From: Flavobacterium flabelliforme
Lineage (GTDB): Bacteria; Bacteroidota; Bacteroidia; Flavobacteriales; Flavobacteriaceae
Length of the DNA: 64,000 nt
Direction: 5' to 3'
Assembly: GCF_017948675.1 (NCBI RefSeq)
Contig: NZ_JAGFBU010000001.1
Location: 868,001 to 932,000 of the forward strand
The translations under genes were made by a program, and so were the position numbers. The notes under the pieces are model-generated. The model was not told the DNA's origin. It saw only the letters and a list, made by a program, of their open reading frames with translations, and searched no databases. This document shows positions 44,175 through 53,868 of this stretch, in pieces (position 1 is the first letter of the stretch; each line of letters opens with the position of its first letter).

Positions 44175-45428
44175 ATGGTATTAAGACGAGTTGTAGTAAC
44201 AGGTTTAGGCGCTCTTACACCTATAGGAAATAACATTGAAGAATATTGGAATGGGCTTATTACAGGCGTAAGCGGAGCTGCACCTATAACTTATTTTGAC
44301 GCTTCAAAGTTTAAAACTCAGTTTGCTTGTGAATTGAAAAATTTCAATGCTGAAGATTTTTTAGATAGAAAAGAAGCAAGGAAGATGGACCGATATGCAC
44401 AATATGCAATGGTAACATCCGAAGAAGCTGTGGCTGATGCTAATTTCAATTTTGAAAAACTAGACAAAGACAGAGTTGGAGTTATTTGGGGTTCAGGAAT
44501 TGGCGGATTAGAGACCTTTCAAATCGAAATGCTTAACTATGCTGCTGGCGATGGAACACCAAAATTTAATCCTTTCTTTATACCAAAAATGATTTCGGAT
44601 ATTGCAGGTGGTCACATTTCTATAAAATACGGGTTTAGAGGTCCAAACTTCACAACTGTTTCAGCTTGTGCTTCTTCAACTAATGCCATTATTGATGCTT
44701 TTAATTATATTAGATTAGGACACGCTGACGTTATGGTTACCGGTGGATCTGAAGCTGCAGTTACCATTGCAGGAATGGGTGGTTTTAATGCCATGCATGC
44801 CTTATCAACACGAAATGATGATCCAAAAACTGCTTCAAGACCAATGGATAAAGACCGTGACGGCTTTATTTTAGGAGAAGGTGCTGGAGCATTAATACTG
44901 GAAGAATACGAACATGCTATCGCTCGTGGCGCAAAAATTTATTGCGAAATAGGTGGTGGCGGAATGTCTGCAGATGCCTATCACATTACTGCACCACATC
45001 CAGAAGGACTTGGCGCTAAAAATGTAATGCTAAACTGTTTGAGAGATGCTGGATTACAACCAAGCGATGTTGATGGTGTAAATATGCACGGAACATCAAC
45101 TCCACTTGGTGATTTAGCCGAATCAAAAGCGATATTACACGTTTTTGGAGAACATGCTTATACAATGAACTTGAATTCGACAAAATCTATGACTGGCCAT
45201 TTACTTGGAGCAGCAGGAGCTGTCGAAACTATATCATCAATTCTATCATTAAAGCACGGAATTGTCCCTCCTACTATCAATCATTTCACTGATGATGAAA
45301 ACATAGATTCTAAACTTAACTTTACATTCAACAAAGCTCAAAAAAGAGACATGAAGGTTGTAATGAGTAATACTTTTGGTTTTGGAGGTCATAATGCTTG
45401 TGTATTAGTAAAAAAATTAGAAATCTAA
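44175..45428 (+). CDS. fabF: Beta-ketoacyl-ACP synthase II
   Basis: 417 residues from the ATG at 44175 (MVLRRVVVTGLGALTPIG); the longer frame from 44130 has a non-homologous N-terminus. Cys in VSACASSTN, His in MHGTSTPLGD and His in TGHLLGAAG form the Cys-His-His triad of condensing enzymes. It elongates fatty acyl chains on ACP. The rnc gene follows after six bases, so fabF, rnc and the next two genes are likely one operon. Confidence 0.95.
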   Translation: MVLRRVVVTGLGALTPIGNNIEEYWNGLITGVSGAAPITYFDASKFKTQFACELKNFNAEDFLDRKEARKMDRYAQYAMVTSEEAVADANFNFEKLDKDRVGVIWGSGIGGLETFQIEMLNYAAGDGTPKFNPFFIPKMISDIAGGHISIKYGFRGPNFTTVSACASSTNAIIDAFNYIRLGHADVMVTGGSEAAVTIAGMGGFNAMHALSTRNDDPKTASRPMDKDRDGFILGEGAGALILEEYEHAIARGAKIYCEIGGGGMSADAYHITAPHPEGLGAKNVMLNCLRDAGLQPSDVDGVNMHGTSTPLGDLAESKAILHVFGEHAYTMNLNSTKSMTGHLLGAAGAVETISSILSLKHGIVPPTINHFTDDENIDSKLNFTFNKAQKRDMKVVMSNTFGFGGHNACVLVKKLEI

Positions 45429-45434
45429 TTATAT

Positions 45435-46175
45435 ATGCGTATAATCAGAAAAATATTTTCAAAATCCCGTTCTCTTGAAGACGGGATTTTTTTTGATTCT
45501 ATTCAGAAAATTCTCGGTTTTGCACCATTAAATCTTGACAATTACAAAAAAGCATTTACACATCGTTCAGCTAATAGACTTGACAGCGCAGGAAATCCTA
45601 TAAATTATGAAAGATTAGAATTTCTAGGAGACGCAATGCTTAGTTCTGTTATTGCTGCCTATTTATTCGATAAATCACCTTTGGGCGATGAAGGATATCT
45701 CACCAAAATGCGTTCAAAAATTGTAAGTAGAGAACACCTCAATGAACTAGGTAAGGATTTAAATTTAGTACATTATATAGAGAGCAAAGTTCCTATACAG
45801 CATTTTGGAGAAAACGTGCATGGAAATATTTTTGAATCTCTCGTAGGTGCAATTTATTTAGATAGAGGATATGAATACTGTGAAAAATTTATACAAAAAA
45901 GAGTTGTTGCACCTTATGTAGACATCACTCGATTAGAAGGAAAAGTGATTAGCTACAAAAGCTTAGTTATAGAATGGTGTCAAAAAGAAAAAAAAATATT
46001 TCATTATGATATTTTTGAAGATAATGGCATTGACGGACAACGACTATTTGGAGTAAAACTTAGCATTGACGATAAAGTAATTGCAAAAGCAAGAGCAACT
46101 TCTAAAAAGAAAGCAGAAGAGAAAGCATCGCAACGCGCCTATTTTGCATTTCAAGAAAAAATGGATCGAAAATAA
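45435..46175 (+). CDS. rnc: Ribonuclease III
   Basis: 246 residues. The nuclease signature ERLEFLGDAMLSS is at about 54-66, the second metal-ligand block is NIFESLVGAIYLDRG, and a C-terminal double-stranded-RNA-binding domain ends with ARATSKKKAEEKASQRA. It processes rRNA precursors and structured mRNAs. Position directly after fabF is the usual flavobacterial arrangement. Confidence 0.95.
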   Translation: MRIIRKIFSKSRSLEDGIFFDSIQKILGFAPLNLDNYKKAFTHRSANRLDSAGNPINYERLEFLGDAMLSSVIAAYLFDKSPLGDEGYLTKMRSKIVSREHLNELGKDLNLVHYIESKVPIQHFGENVHGNIFESLVGAIYLDRGYEYCEKFIQKRVVAPYVDITRLEGKVISYKSLVIEWCQKEKKIFHYDIFEDNGIDGQRLFGVKLSIDDKVIAKARATSKKKAEEKASQRAYFAFQEKMDRK

Positions 46176-46290
46176 TCTTAAAATTACTAAAACTACAACG
46201 TTATCGTTCATAAATTAACGAAAACATCTTATTGCAAGACCTAAACTCATCATTAGAAATGGTATATTTACATCATTATATTTTAATGCA

Positions 46291-46779
46291 ATGGGGATTC
46301 AAAAACTAGATCTTGGAGAATTTGATGAAATTGATTATTATTTAATTGCTATACACACTTTATTAGAAGACTATCGTTTAGCATATTTTATTAATCAAAA
46401 ACTACCTATCAATTTAAGTAAAAGTGAAGAAGACATTCAAATTAATATAAAGGAAGGAGAAATAAATTTTTCTAGATTTTATTATAATGACGATGACAGT
46501 AACTTTACTTGGAATTTAATTCAAAATAAAAATGAGGTTATCCAACACAAAGAAGGAAATACTCAAAATTTATTTTCAAATGTAACCATGGAAGTGGCTA
46601 CAAAAGCCTATTTACTTCCGGAATTAAAAAAGGTAGATTATTTTTTAAAAATAGAAAATAATGAAGGACCTCTTGACCTCTCTAACATACAACTTTTGTT
46701 AAATACCATAGACAATGTATCTACTATTTTCATTGTCGACAAGAAACAAATAAAATCTAAAAACAATTTAATTTTTTAA
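46291..46779 (+). CDS. IPExxxVDY-family protein
   Basis: 162 residues with the diagnostic motif near residue 110, here LPELKKVDYFLKI. The family is restricted to Bacteroidetes, small and soluble, and usually encoded beside pyruvate kinase, as here (four bases upstream of pyk). No signal peptide or membrane helix. Its function is unknown; co-translation with pyk suggests a link to it. Confidence 0.86.
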   Translation: MGIQKLDLGEFDEIDYYLIAIHTLLEDYRLAYFINQKLPINLSKSEEDIQINIKEGEINFSRFYYNDDDSNFTWNLIQNKNEVIQHKEGNTQNLFSNVTMEVATKAYLLPELKKVDYFLKIENNEGPLDLSNIQLLLNTIDNVSTIFIVDKKQIKSKNNLIF

Positions 46780-46783
46780 TAAA

Positions 46784-48214
46784 ATGCTCACAAACAAAAA
46801 AACTAAGATTGTAGCCACATTAGGACCTGCATGTAGCACAAGAGAAATCATAAAAGATATGATCGACTCTGGTGTAAATGTATTCCGAGTGAATTTTTCG
46901 CATGCTGACTACAATGATGTAAAGGAAAAAATAAGCCTTATACGAGGTCTAAATGAAGAGTTTGGATACACAACAGCTATCCTTGGTGACTTGCAAGGCC
47001 CAAAACTTCGCGTTGGAGTTATGGAAGAAGGTGTTGTAGTGCATGATGGCGATTTAATTACATTTACAACTGCTGAAGACATACTGGGAACTGCCAAAAA
47101 AGTTTTCATGAAATATAAAAACTTTCCAAACGATGTAAATCCTGGCGAAAGAATACTACTTGACGATGGTAAACTTATCTTTGAAATTGTAGAAACAGAT
47201 AAAATATCTGAAGTCGTAGCCCGAGTAATTCAAGGCGGAGAGTTAAAATCTAAAAAAGGAGTAAACTTACCAAATACAAAAATATCACTTCCGGCAATGA
47301 CCGAAAAAGATATTGCTGATGCTATTTTTGCAATTGAACAACACGTAGACTGGATTGCATTATCATTCGTAAAAACTCCGGAAGATTTACAAGATTTGCA
47401 GGAATTAATCGCTAAACATTCAGATTACAAAATTCCAATTATTGCAAAAATTGAAATGCCAGAAGCATTAGAAAACATTGATAAAATTGTTGCCTACTGT
47501 GATGGTTTAATGGTAGCGCGTGGTGATCTAGGTGTTGAACTGCCTGCACACGAAGTTCCTTTGGTACAAAAAGAATTAATACGCAGAGCAAAAACCGCTA
47601 GAATACCTGTAATTGTTGCAACTCAGATGATGGAAACAATGATTACAAGCCTAACACCTACACGTGCTGAGGTAAATGACGTAGCCAACTCGGTTATGGA
47701 TGGTGCTGATGCTGTAATGTTATCAGGAGAAACTGCAACAGGAAACTATCCCGTTCAGGTAATTCAAAAAATGACACAAATCATTCAAGCAGTAGAAGAT
47801 TCTCCCTTAATTCACGTACCGCAAAACACACCACAAATTAAAACAAAACGTTTCATTACAAAAACAATTTGTCATCACGCTGCAACTATGGCTAATGCAA
47901 TTCAGGCAAAAGCGATTTGTACGCTTACTAATAGTGGTTACACTGCATTTCAAATTTCGGCTTGGCGACCTAATGCTCACATCTTAGTTTTTACCTCTAA
48001 TAAACGCATTCTAACTCAACTTAATTTATTGTGGGGAGTACGTTCGTTCTTATATGAAAAAACAGTAAGTACTGATGATACCGTAACTGACATTAATGAA
48101 ATCGTAAAAGCAAAAGGATTTGTAGAAAAAGGAGATTTTCTTATTAATCTAGCAGCGATGCCTATTAAAGATAAAGGAATGGTAAATACCTTAAGAGTTT
48201 CTGAAATAGAATAA
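46784..48214 (+). CDS. pyk: Pyruvate kinase
   Basis: 476 residues. The first strand is TKIVATLGPACST; substrate/Mg sites are in IAKIEMPEAL and VARGDLGVELP; K+ and ADP binding features are in NFSHADYNDV; the signature SGETATGNYP is present. It makes pyruvate and ATP from phosphoenolpyruvate. It ends the acpP-fabF-rnc-pyk block with a strong terminator. Confidence 0.96.
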   Translation: MLTNKKTKIVATLGPACSTREIIKDMIDSGVNVFRVNFSHADYNDVKEKISLIRGLNEEFGYTTAILGDLQGPKLRVGVMEEGVVVHDGDLITFTTAEDILGTAKKVFMKYKNFPNDVNPGERILLDDGKLIFEIVETDKISEVVARVIQGGELKSKKGVNLPNTKISLPAMTEKDIADAIFAIEQHVDWIALSFVKTPEDLQDLQELIAKHSDYKIPIIAKIEMPEALENIDKIVAYCDGLMVARGDLGVELPAHEVPLVQKELIRRAKTARIPVIVATQMMETMITSLTPTRAEVNDVANSVMDGADAVMLSGETATGNYPVQVIQKMTQIIQAVEDSPLIHVPQNTPQIKTKRFITKTICHHAATMANAIQAKAICTLTNSGYTAFQISAWRPNAHILVFTSNKRILTQLNLLWGVRSFLYEKTVSTDDTVTDINEIVKAKGFVEKGDFLINLAAMPIKDKGMVNTLRVSEIE

Positions 48215-48241
48215 TAGGCTTTCCTATAAAAGAATATTAAG

Positions 48242-48275
48242 ACCGTTTTGTAGCAATTACAAAACGGTTTTTTAT
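48242..48275 (+). terminator. Terminator of pyk
   Basis: Perfect 11-bp stem (48242-48252 with 48258-48268, 5-base loop) and T-run. Confidence 0.87.
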
Positions 48276-48374
48276 TTATACAAAATGGTATTTCTTTCTA
48301 AAAATATTAAGAATAATTATAGAGTCTTAAACAAAATAAAATTTATATTTGACCAACAATAAATAAAAGCAATT

Positions 48375-49145
48375 ATGAGTTTCAATTCTAAAAATCCATT
48401 TTTAAATAACAAAACTTTTTCAACTGCCGTTTCAAGAAAAGAGGAAGTGCATCAAGCAACAATTATTGACTACAACCAGGAGATGACTCTTTCGGGAACA
48501 ATTAATAAAAGTATAATTTTATTTTTACTACTCACAGCAGCTGCCATGATTACGTGGTGGATGGCTTTTAACGGAATGAATCCTATGGCGCCAACAATAG
48601 GAGGAGCAATAATTGGATTAATCTTAGTGGTAATCGCTGCCTTTAAACCACAATACTCTGCTTACCTAGCACCCGGTTATGCCGTATTTGAAGGATTATT
48701 TATAGGTGGGATTTCGGCAATATTTGAAGCAAAATATTCAGGAATTGTAGCGCAAGCAGTTGGAGCAACATTTGTCACTTTTATGGTTTGCTTAGTATTA
48801 TACAAATACAAAATTGTAAAAGTTACAGAGCAATTTAAATCTGTTGTTATTGCAGCTACTTTGGCAATAGCAACCTATTATTTAATATCATGGCTATTTT
48901 CTATGTTTACTAGCTTTATACCGGCACATTATGGAAGTTCAATGATGAGCATTGGAATTAGCGTTTTTGTAATCATAATTGCTGCTTTAAATCTATTTTT
49001 AGATTTTGACAGAATAGAAAAAGGAGCCGAACAAAAAATGCCTAAGTACATGGAGTGGTATGGAGCAATGGGACTAATGATAACTTTGGTTTGGTTATAT
49101 ATAGAGTTTTTAAGATTGTTATCTAAACTTAATAGCAGAAACTAA
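48375..49145 (+). CDS. Bax inhibitor-1 / YccA-like membrane protein
   Basis: 256 residues with a soluble N-terminus (about 50 residues) and seven predicted membrane helices (from residue 53 onward). The conserved LDFDRIEKGAEQKMPKYMEWYGAMGL near the C-terminus marks the BI-1 family (shown in parts: LDFDRIE, then MEWYGA). Likely a cation channel or protease modulator. It stands alone between two terminators. Confidence 0.9.
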   Translation: MSFNSKNPFLNNKTFSTAVSRKEEVHQATIIDYNQEMTLSGTINKSIILFLLLTAAAMITWWMAFNGMNPMAPTIGGAIIGLILVVIAAFKPQYSAYLAPGYAVFEGLFIGGISAIFEAKYSGIVAQAVGATFVTFMVCLVLYKYKIVKVTEQFKSVVIAATLAIATYYLISWLFSMFTSFIPAHYGSSMMSIGISVFVIIIAALNLFLDFDRIEKGAEQKMPKYMEWYGAMGLMITLVWLYIEFLRLLSKLNSRN

Positions 49146-49162
49146 TCATATCTATAAGGCTT

Positions 49163-49203
49163 AAAAAAGAAAACCTTTCCAAATCGGAAAGGTTTTCTTT
49201 TTT
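49163..49203. terminator. Bidirectional terminator between BI-1 and PAS genes
   Basis: Perfect 18-bp repeat (49163-49180 with 49186-49203, 5-base loop) touching the PAS gene stop codon. Confidence 0.87.
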
Positions 49204-49717
49204 AAGCTGCTTTCTCAAAAGCAATATAATGACTAAGTTCTCCCTTAGTATTAAACACTGGAAAACCTTTTATCAAACAAACATAAGTTTCACCATTTTT
49301 CTTATAGTTAATTAATGTTTTCTCAAAAGGCTCCAATTGCAATACTGCGTTTCTAATTTCATTTGAGGTAATTGCATTAGTGGCCTCACCTTGAAACATT
49401 CTAGGGCTATTACCAATAACTTCTTCTGGATTGTATCCATTCATGGCCTTAATTCCATGAGAGGCAAAAACAATTTTTAATGTAGCATCCGTAACAATAA
49501 CGACTTCTTCTTTAAGACTATTTTTTAAATCCCATTTATTTTCAGCCCATTTATTTTGAGAAGCCATCAAAGTCAATTTATTAAAATCTACAAAGAAATT
49601 TTTAACTTCATCCAAAAAATTATTATGAAAATCCCAACAATAAATTGGAGTGGATTTGTTTTTTAAAGTACCGTGATACAATGCAACTGCCTCTTCATAA
49701 TGTCTAAAATCATTCAT
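49202..49717 (-). CDS. PAS-domain protein, LOV-like without the photo-cysteine
   Basis: 171 residues. Residues 1-65 are a helical leader; about 70-168 form a PAS domain with VIVTDATLKIVFASHGI, NGYNPEEVIGNSPRMFQGE, YKKNGETYVCLIKGFPVFN and the final strand GELSHYIAFEKAA. GNSPRMFQGE sits where LOV photosensors have GxNCRFLQG; the flavin-binding Cys is replaced by Pro. No output domain follows, so it must signal by protein contact. Single-gene unit. Confidence 0.83.
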   Translation of the reverse strand: MNDFRHYEEAVALYHGTLKNKSTPIYCWDFHNNFLDEVKNFFVDFNKLTLMASQNKWAENKWDLKNSLKEEVVIVTDATLKIVFASHGIKAMNGYNPEEVIGNSPRMFQGEATNAITSNEIRNAVLQLEPFEKTLINYKKNGETYVCLIKGFPVFNTKGELSHYIAFEKAA

Positions 49718-49800
49718 AATATGTGTATTTATAAATCAAATGTAATTTTATTTATAAACATAAAATAGTAATTTAATAATTTTAACCCTTGTTGAAGGAT

Positions 49801-50883
49801 CTAAAAATCAAATTTCAACTGAACAACGACAAACTGTTTTTGCTCTGTATTCAAATTACTAATAGATATACCTAATAAACGAACAGAGTTTTTCATTCTT
49901 TCTTGATATAAAAGTTCACTCACAATTTCAAGAATTAAAGCTTTATCTGAAACAAAATAGGGCAAAGTTTTACTTCTGGTTTGTTGTGTAAAATCACTAT
50001 ATTTTATTTTAAGGGTAATTGTTTTGCCTGCAACCTGGTGTTTTTTTAATCTTTTTTCTAATGTCTGTGCAATACTTTCCAGCTTCTCTATCATAAAAAT
50101 TTCGGAAGAAAGATTGATATCAAAAGTATTTTCGGCAGCAACTGATTTAGTAATCCGATTAGACTTTACTTCACTGTTATGAATACCTCTTACTACATTG
50201 TAGTAGAAACTTCCAGATTTACCAAAGTTTTTTTCAAGAAATTCTAAAGACTTATCCTTTAAATCTAAACCAGTAAAAATTCCAAGTTGATACATTTTCT
50301 CAGTAGTAACTTTACCAACACCATGAAATTTTCGAATAGGAAGTACTTCTAAAAACGAAACTACTTCGTCAGGATTTACTGTTTTTTGACCATTCGGTTT
50401 ATTGTAATCACTAGCAATTTTAGCAACAAACTTATTAACAGAAACTCCCGCAGATGCTGTTAAGCCAACGGTATCAAAAATGCGTTTTCTAATTTCTTGA
50501 GCTAATAAAGTTGCACTAGGATTTCCTTTTTTATTTACAGTTACATCAAGATACGCTTCATCTAGTGACAAAGGCTCTACTAAATCTGTAAACTCATGAA
50601 AAATTTTTTGAATCTGACTTGAAATCTCTTTATAACGTTCAAAACGTGGAGTAACAAAAATTAGATCGGGACAATTCTTCTTTGCCAACGCACCGCTTAT
50701 AGCACTACGTACGCCAAACTTCCTTGCTTCATAACTTGCCGCAGCAACAACACCTCGATTTTCTGATCCACCTACAGCAATGGGTTTACCACGTAATAAA
50801 GGATTGTCCATTTGCTCTACCGAAGCATAAAACGCATCCATATCAACATGTATAATTTTTCTATTTGGGATTAAATCCTGCAT
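49801..50883 (-). CDS. dinB: DNA polymerase IV
   Basis: 360 residues, Y-family translesion polymerase. Catalytic residues are in HVDMDAFYASVEQ and PLSLDEAYLDV; a helix-hairpin-helix is in RKFHGVGKVTTEKMYQLGI; the little-finger domain follows. No canonical clamp-binding motif was confidently read at the C-terminus (it ends VVQLKFDF, which includes a candidate QLKF core). SOS control cannot be assigned; Bacteroidetes LexA boxes are not recognised here. Confidence 0.94.
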   Translation of the reverse strand: MQDLIPNRKIIHVDMDAFYASVEQMDNPLLRGKPIAVGGSENRGVVAAASYEARKFGVRSAISGALAKKNCPDLIFVTPRFERYKEISSQIQKIFHEFTDLVEPLSLDEAYLDVTVNKKGNPSATLLAQEIRKRIFDTVGLTASAGVSVNKFVAKIASDYNKPNGQKTVNPDEVVSFLEVLPIRKFHGVGKVTTEKMYQLGIFTGLDLKDKSLEFLEKNFGKSGSFYYNVVRGIHNSEVKSNRITKSVAAENTFDINLSSEIFMIEKLESIAQTLEKRLKKHQVAGKTITLKIKYSDFTQQTRSKTLPYFVSDKALILEIVSELLYQERMKNSVRLLGISISNLNTEQKQFVVVQLKFDF

Positions 50884-50934
50884 TATAAACCAATTCAGTA
50901 ATCATCATTAATTTATTATAAGTCTCTCAATAAA

Positions 50935-53004
50935 TTATAAATTTATGTGCTTATCCACTTTTAATTTATGAGCTTTCTTTTCTGTTGGAAAAAAGAAACT
51001 TAATGGTTTTGATTTGAAATGATTCCAAATAGAAATCGTTACAAATCGAAGTTCAAACAAGGATATGGCTCGAGAACGAAAAGCAAGTCCTAAAGAAAGA
51101 CTAAAGCTTACTATAAAATTGACTAAACCAATAATTCCTATTCCAAAAATACCCCAAAACAACATCGAAGTGCTTACTTTATAATTAGCACCATACAAAG
51201 CCAACGCCAAATTACCACTACCGAAAGTAATGTGGCGAACATCTAAATTCAATCCTAAAAATAAACCAATAGATGCTGTACTTCCCATGAATACGCCAAA
51301 CCAAAAATTAGAGATTATACCCGCCCATCTTTTTTCATAGAGTTTAGCAAGTTTAACGGTTCTTATTTTTCCAAAATTTCTTTTCAAAAAAGGATGTTCT
51401 GTAATCCTAAAATATACTTGATTGTGTTTGTCTCTATTAGCAACACTTCCTGATATAATACCCGATAAAAATAAAAACATACCTGCTATTGCAGCATGAA
51501 AAATTGCCAAAGAATGAATTGGGCTCAAATCAATAAGTAAGGATTCCCATTTTGTTGCCGCTATATTATAATGCAAAAAATAATCGATTAACCAAATTCC
51601 CAATAGCGAAACTGGAAAAGCCATAATAACATTCCCAACAAAAGCAATGAATTGTGATCGAAACACTCGAGCAAAAAGAACAGCAAACGCTTTGTGTTTC
51701 TGTGCTCCTTTCCCTTCTTGACCAACACCTTCTTCTAACGCTCTAATCAAAGCAGAAGCAGTCATAGCGGGCTGTTTTGTTGCCAATGTATAACCTAATA
51801 AATAGATGGTAATAAAACCAAACGCGTAGTTCATGCTATATAAAAAGGCATGACCAAAAAAACTAGTATCTACCTTAGATAGAAGTACTTTTATCACACA
51901 TAAAATACCTACTATAAAACCACCTCCTAAAGCCGTTTTGAACATCTTAAAATATTCAGCACGGTTTTCTGTTATGTAATGTTCTCCTGTTTTTGCGGTA
52001 TGTTGCGTAATCTCGTAAGAAATCAATTGAGTACTTTCTGCTATAAACTTACGGACATTATTTTTGTAACAATTGTATTTGACTAACTGTAAGGCTAATG
52101 CTATACCATTATTCTTTTTATCCTTCTCAGTATCGACTGTCAATAAAGAAATTAAAAAATTAAGACGAACCAATTGCTGTCTAATTTTTAATAAATTTTG
52201 ATTTACTCGAAGGGAAATTCCGTACTTAGAACTGTTATGAAAAGCTTTTTCAACAAAGCCTTCACACTGTTTTTGAAGCACTAATAATTGAGAAAAAGAC
52301 AAGTCATCTGAGGTTATATAATGTTTATCCGAAGTTCTAATTCGTTCCTCAATTAAATACAACTCCTTTTCAAATGCAGAAAAAGGACTTTCTAAATCAT
52401 CAAATTCAGGAACCATCTTAATAACATCAGTCTCCATGGCACGACCACTTATTCGTTGTATGAGTAAGTGTTCCGCAATTAATAGTTCTGACAACGCAGA
52501 GTTAGATTCCATACTATCATAGATAGAATTGAACTTTAAAAGATCATAAAGTTCTGCCAATTGGTTTAGTGGAATTCTATTGATCCAGATACCATCATTA
52601 GCTAAATAAAAAACCTGATTTAGAACATATTCTAACGTATCTTTTTGAGGTTGATAGGGCAAAAACTTAGCGAAAATTCTCTTCTTTACTTCAAAAATAA
52701 AATCTACATCTTGCAGTATAGCTGCATCTGAAAGGATTTTATTAAATTTTCTGTCTTTTAAAATTTCCTTTAAATATATAGAAAGTTGTTTTCGACAAGA
52801 ATAATTTTGTTTTAAAAAAGAAATTATCTCTTGCAAATCGACCGACTGTACTTTTTTTATTTTCAATGGTCTAATTAATCGAATAAGTTCGACTAATGGC
52901 TCTAATACATCATTTGTATCGCGCCAAGATTGTGCTTCACCGAAAAATTCAGTTAGGAGACCTGCGGCAGTTGATTTTGGTTTTTCTTTGAAAAATAACT
53001 TCAT
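50935..53004 (-). CDS. SpecificRecomb-family (Gcr-like) membrane protein
   Basis: 689 residues. Soluble helical N-terminal half (to about 345), then about six membrane helices between 350 and 660. The block FGSGNLALALYG and the preceding MGSTASIGLFLGLNLDVRH match the family annotated as 'site-specific recombinase' after the Neisseria gene gcr. Despite the name, it lacks tyrosine- or serine-recombinase motifs and looks like a membrane protein, so the name is probably misleading. It is next to dinB on the same strand, 51 bases apart. Confidence 0.8.
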   Translation of the reverse strand: MKLFFKEKPKSTAAGLLTEFFGEAQSWRDTNDVLEPLVELIRLIRPLKIKKVQSVDLQEIISFLKQNYSCRKQLSIYLKEILKDRKFNKILSDAAILQDVDFIFEVKKRIFAKFLPYQPQKDTLEYVLNQVFYLANDGIWINRIPLNQLAELYDLLKFNSIYDSMESNSALSELLIAEHLLIQRISGRAMETDVIKMVPEFDDLESPFSAFEKELYLIEERIRTSDKHYITSDDLSFSQLLVLQKQCEGFVEKAFHNSSKYGISLRVNQNLLKIRQQLVRLNFLISLLTVDTEKDKKNNGIALALQLVKYNCYKNNVRKFIAESTQLISYEITQHTAKTGEHYITENRAEYFKMFKTALGGGFIVGILCVIKVLLSKVDTSFFGHAFLYSMNYAFGFITIYLLGYTLATKQPAMTASALIRALEEGVGQEGKGAQKHKAFAVLFARVFRSQFIAFVGNVIMAFPVSLLGIWLIDYFLHYNIAATKWESLLIDLSPIHSLAIFHAAIAGMFLFLSGIISGSVANRDKHNQVYFRITEHPFLKRNFGKIRTVKLAKLYEKRWAGIISNFWFGVFMGSTASIGLFLGLNLDVRHITFGSGNLALALYGANYKVSTSMLFWGIFGIGIIGLVNFIVSFSLSLGLAFRSRAISLFELRFVTISIWNHFKSKPLSFFFPTEKKAHKLKVDKHINL

Positions 53005-53394
53005 TATTGGAATTCAATTTTTGTAAAAATACAAATCAGCGAAAGAATTTACGATAAGTTATTCATAAAAAATTGATAAGTAAAGGTGAATTAATTCTGG
53101 AATCAAGAATATTAATGTAATAAAGCACTTTTTACTTCAACTTCTAAACAGATTCAAAAAAAACTACACCTAAAAGTTTTTATAAATTCTATTTTCAAAT
53201 AATTTCAATTAAAACCTACCATAATGAAACTTTAAAATATTTAATACCTTTGCTAAGTGATTATAAATACCAAAAAACAAATATTCTAATAAATTGAGAA
53301 GAATACTTGATTAAAAGAAATAACAAAAAATCCCTCTTCTTTTAACAGTTTTGCAAAAAATTAAAACATAGGAGAAGAAATAACACCGATAAAA
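53005..53394. other. Divergent intergenic region
   Basis: 390 bases, AT-rich, with no supported gene. It contains a -7 box TACCTTTG at 53245-53252 on the plus strand, which would give the CYTH gene a leader of about 135 bases. The leader has no recognised riboswitch. Confidence 0.5.
53245..53252 (+). promoter_or_regulatory. -7 box TACCTTTG, possible CYTH promoter
   Basis: Exact TAnnTTTG, 143 bases upstream of the CYTH ATG. No match to TTTG at the right distance, so moderate only. Confidence 0.45.
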
Positions 53395-53868
53395 ATGATT
53401 GAAATAGAAAGAAAGTTTTTAGTCAAAAATAATTCTTTTAAAGAGGTTTCTTTTAAACAAAATCATATTGCCCAAGGCTATCTAAGTTCAGTTCCTGATC
53501 GTACAGTTCGAGTTAGAATAAAAGGCAACAAAGGTTTCTTAACAATTAAAGGCGCTTCTAATGAATCTGGGTTGTCACGATTTGAATGGGAGAAAGAAAT
53601 CCCCATTCAGGAAGCCACAAAACTTTTAGATCTATGCGAGAAAGGTGTAATTGACAAAACTCGTTATGAAGTAAAAATGGGAGAACATCTATATGAAATT
53701 GATGTATTTCACGGGAACAATGAAGGCTTAATTATAGCTGAAATTGAACTTCAATCAGAGAATGATGTTTTTGAAAAACCAAATTGGCTTGGCGCTGAAG
53801 TTACGGGTGATATTAAGTATTATAATGCTTATCTAAGTAAAAATCCCTTTTCAGAATGGAATCATTAG
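53395..53868 (+). CDS. CYTH-domain triphosphatase-like protein
   Basis: 157 residues. The defining ExExK signature appears as EIERKFLV at residues 3-10, with basic strand DRTVRVRIKGNKGFLTIKG (19 residues) and acidic strand IIAEIELQSE. The fold is an eight-stranded tunnel that binds inorganic triphosphate or nucleoside triphosphate. Bacterial members are mostly triphosphatases rather than adenylate cyclases. It converges on rlpA with a four-base overlap. Confidence 0.9.
   Translation: MIEIERKFLVKNNSFKEVSFKQNHIAQGYLSSVPDRTVRVRIKGNKGFLTIKGASNESGLSRFEWEKEIPIQEATKLLDLCEKGVIDKTRYEVKMGEHLYEIDVFHGNNEGLIIAEIELQSENDVFEKPNWLGAEVTGDIKYYNAYLSKNPFSEWNH

Noticed and set aside
50935-53004. Integrated mobile element with a recombinase
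   Set aside because: The 'recombinase' name comes from a family annotation; the protein is a membrane protein and no att-like repeats flank it.
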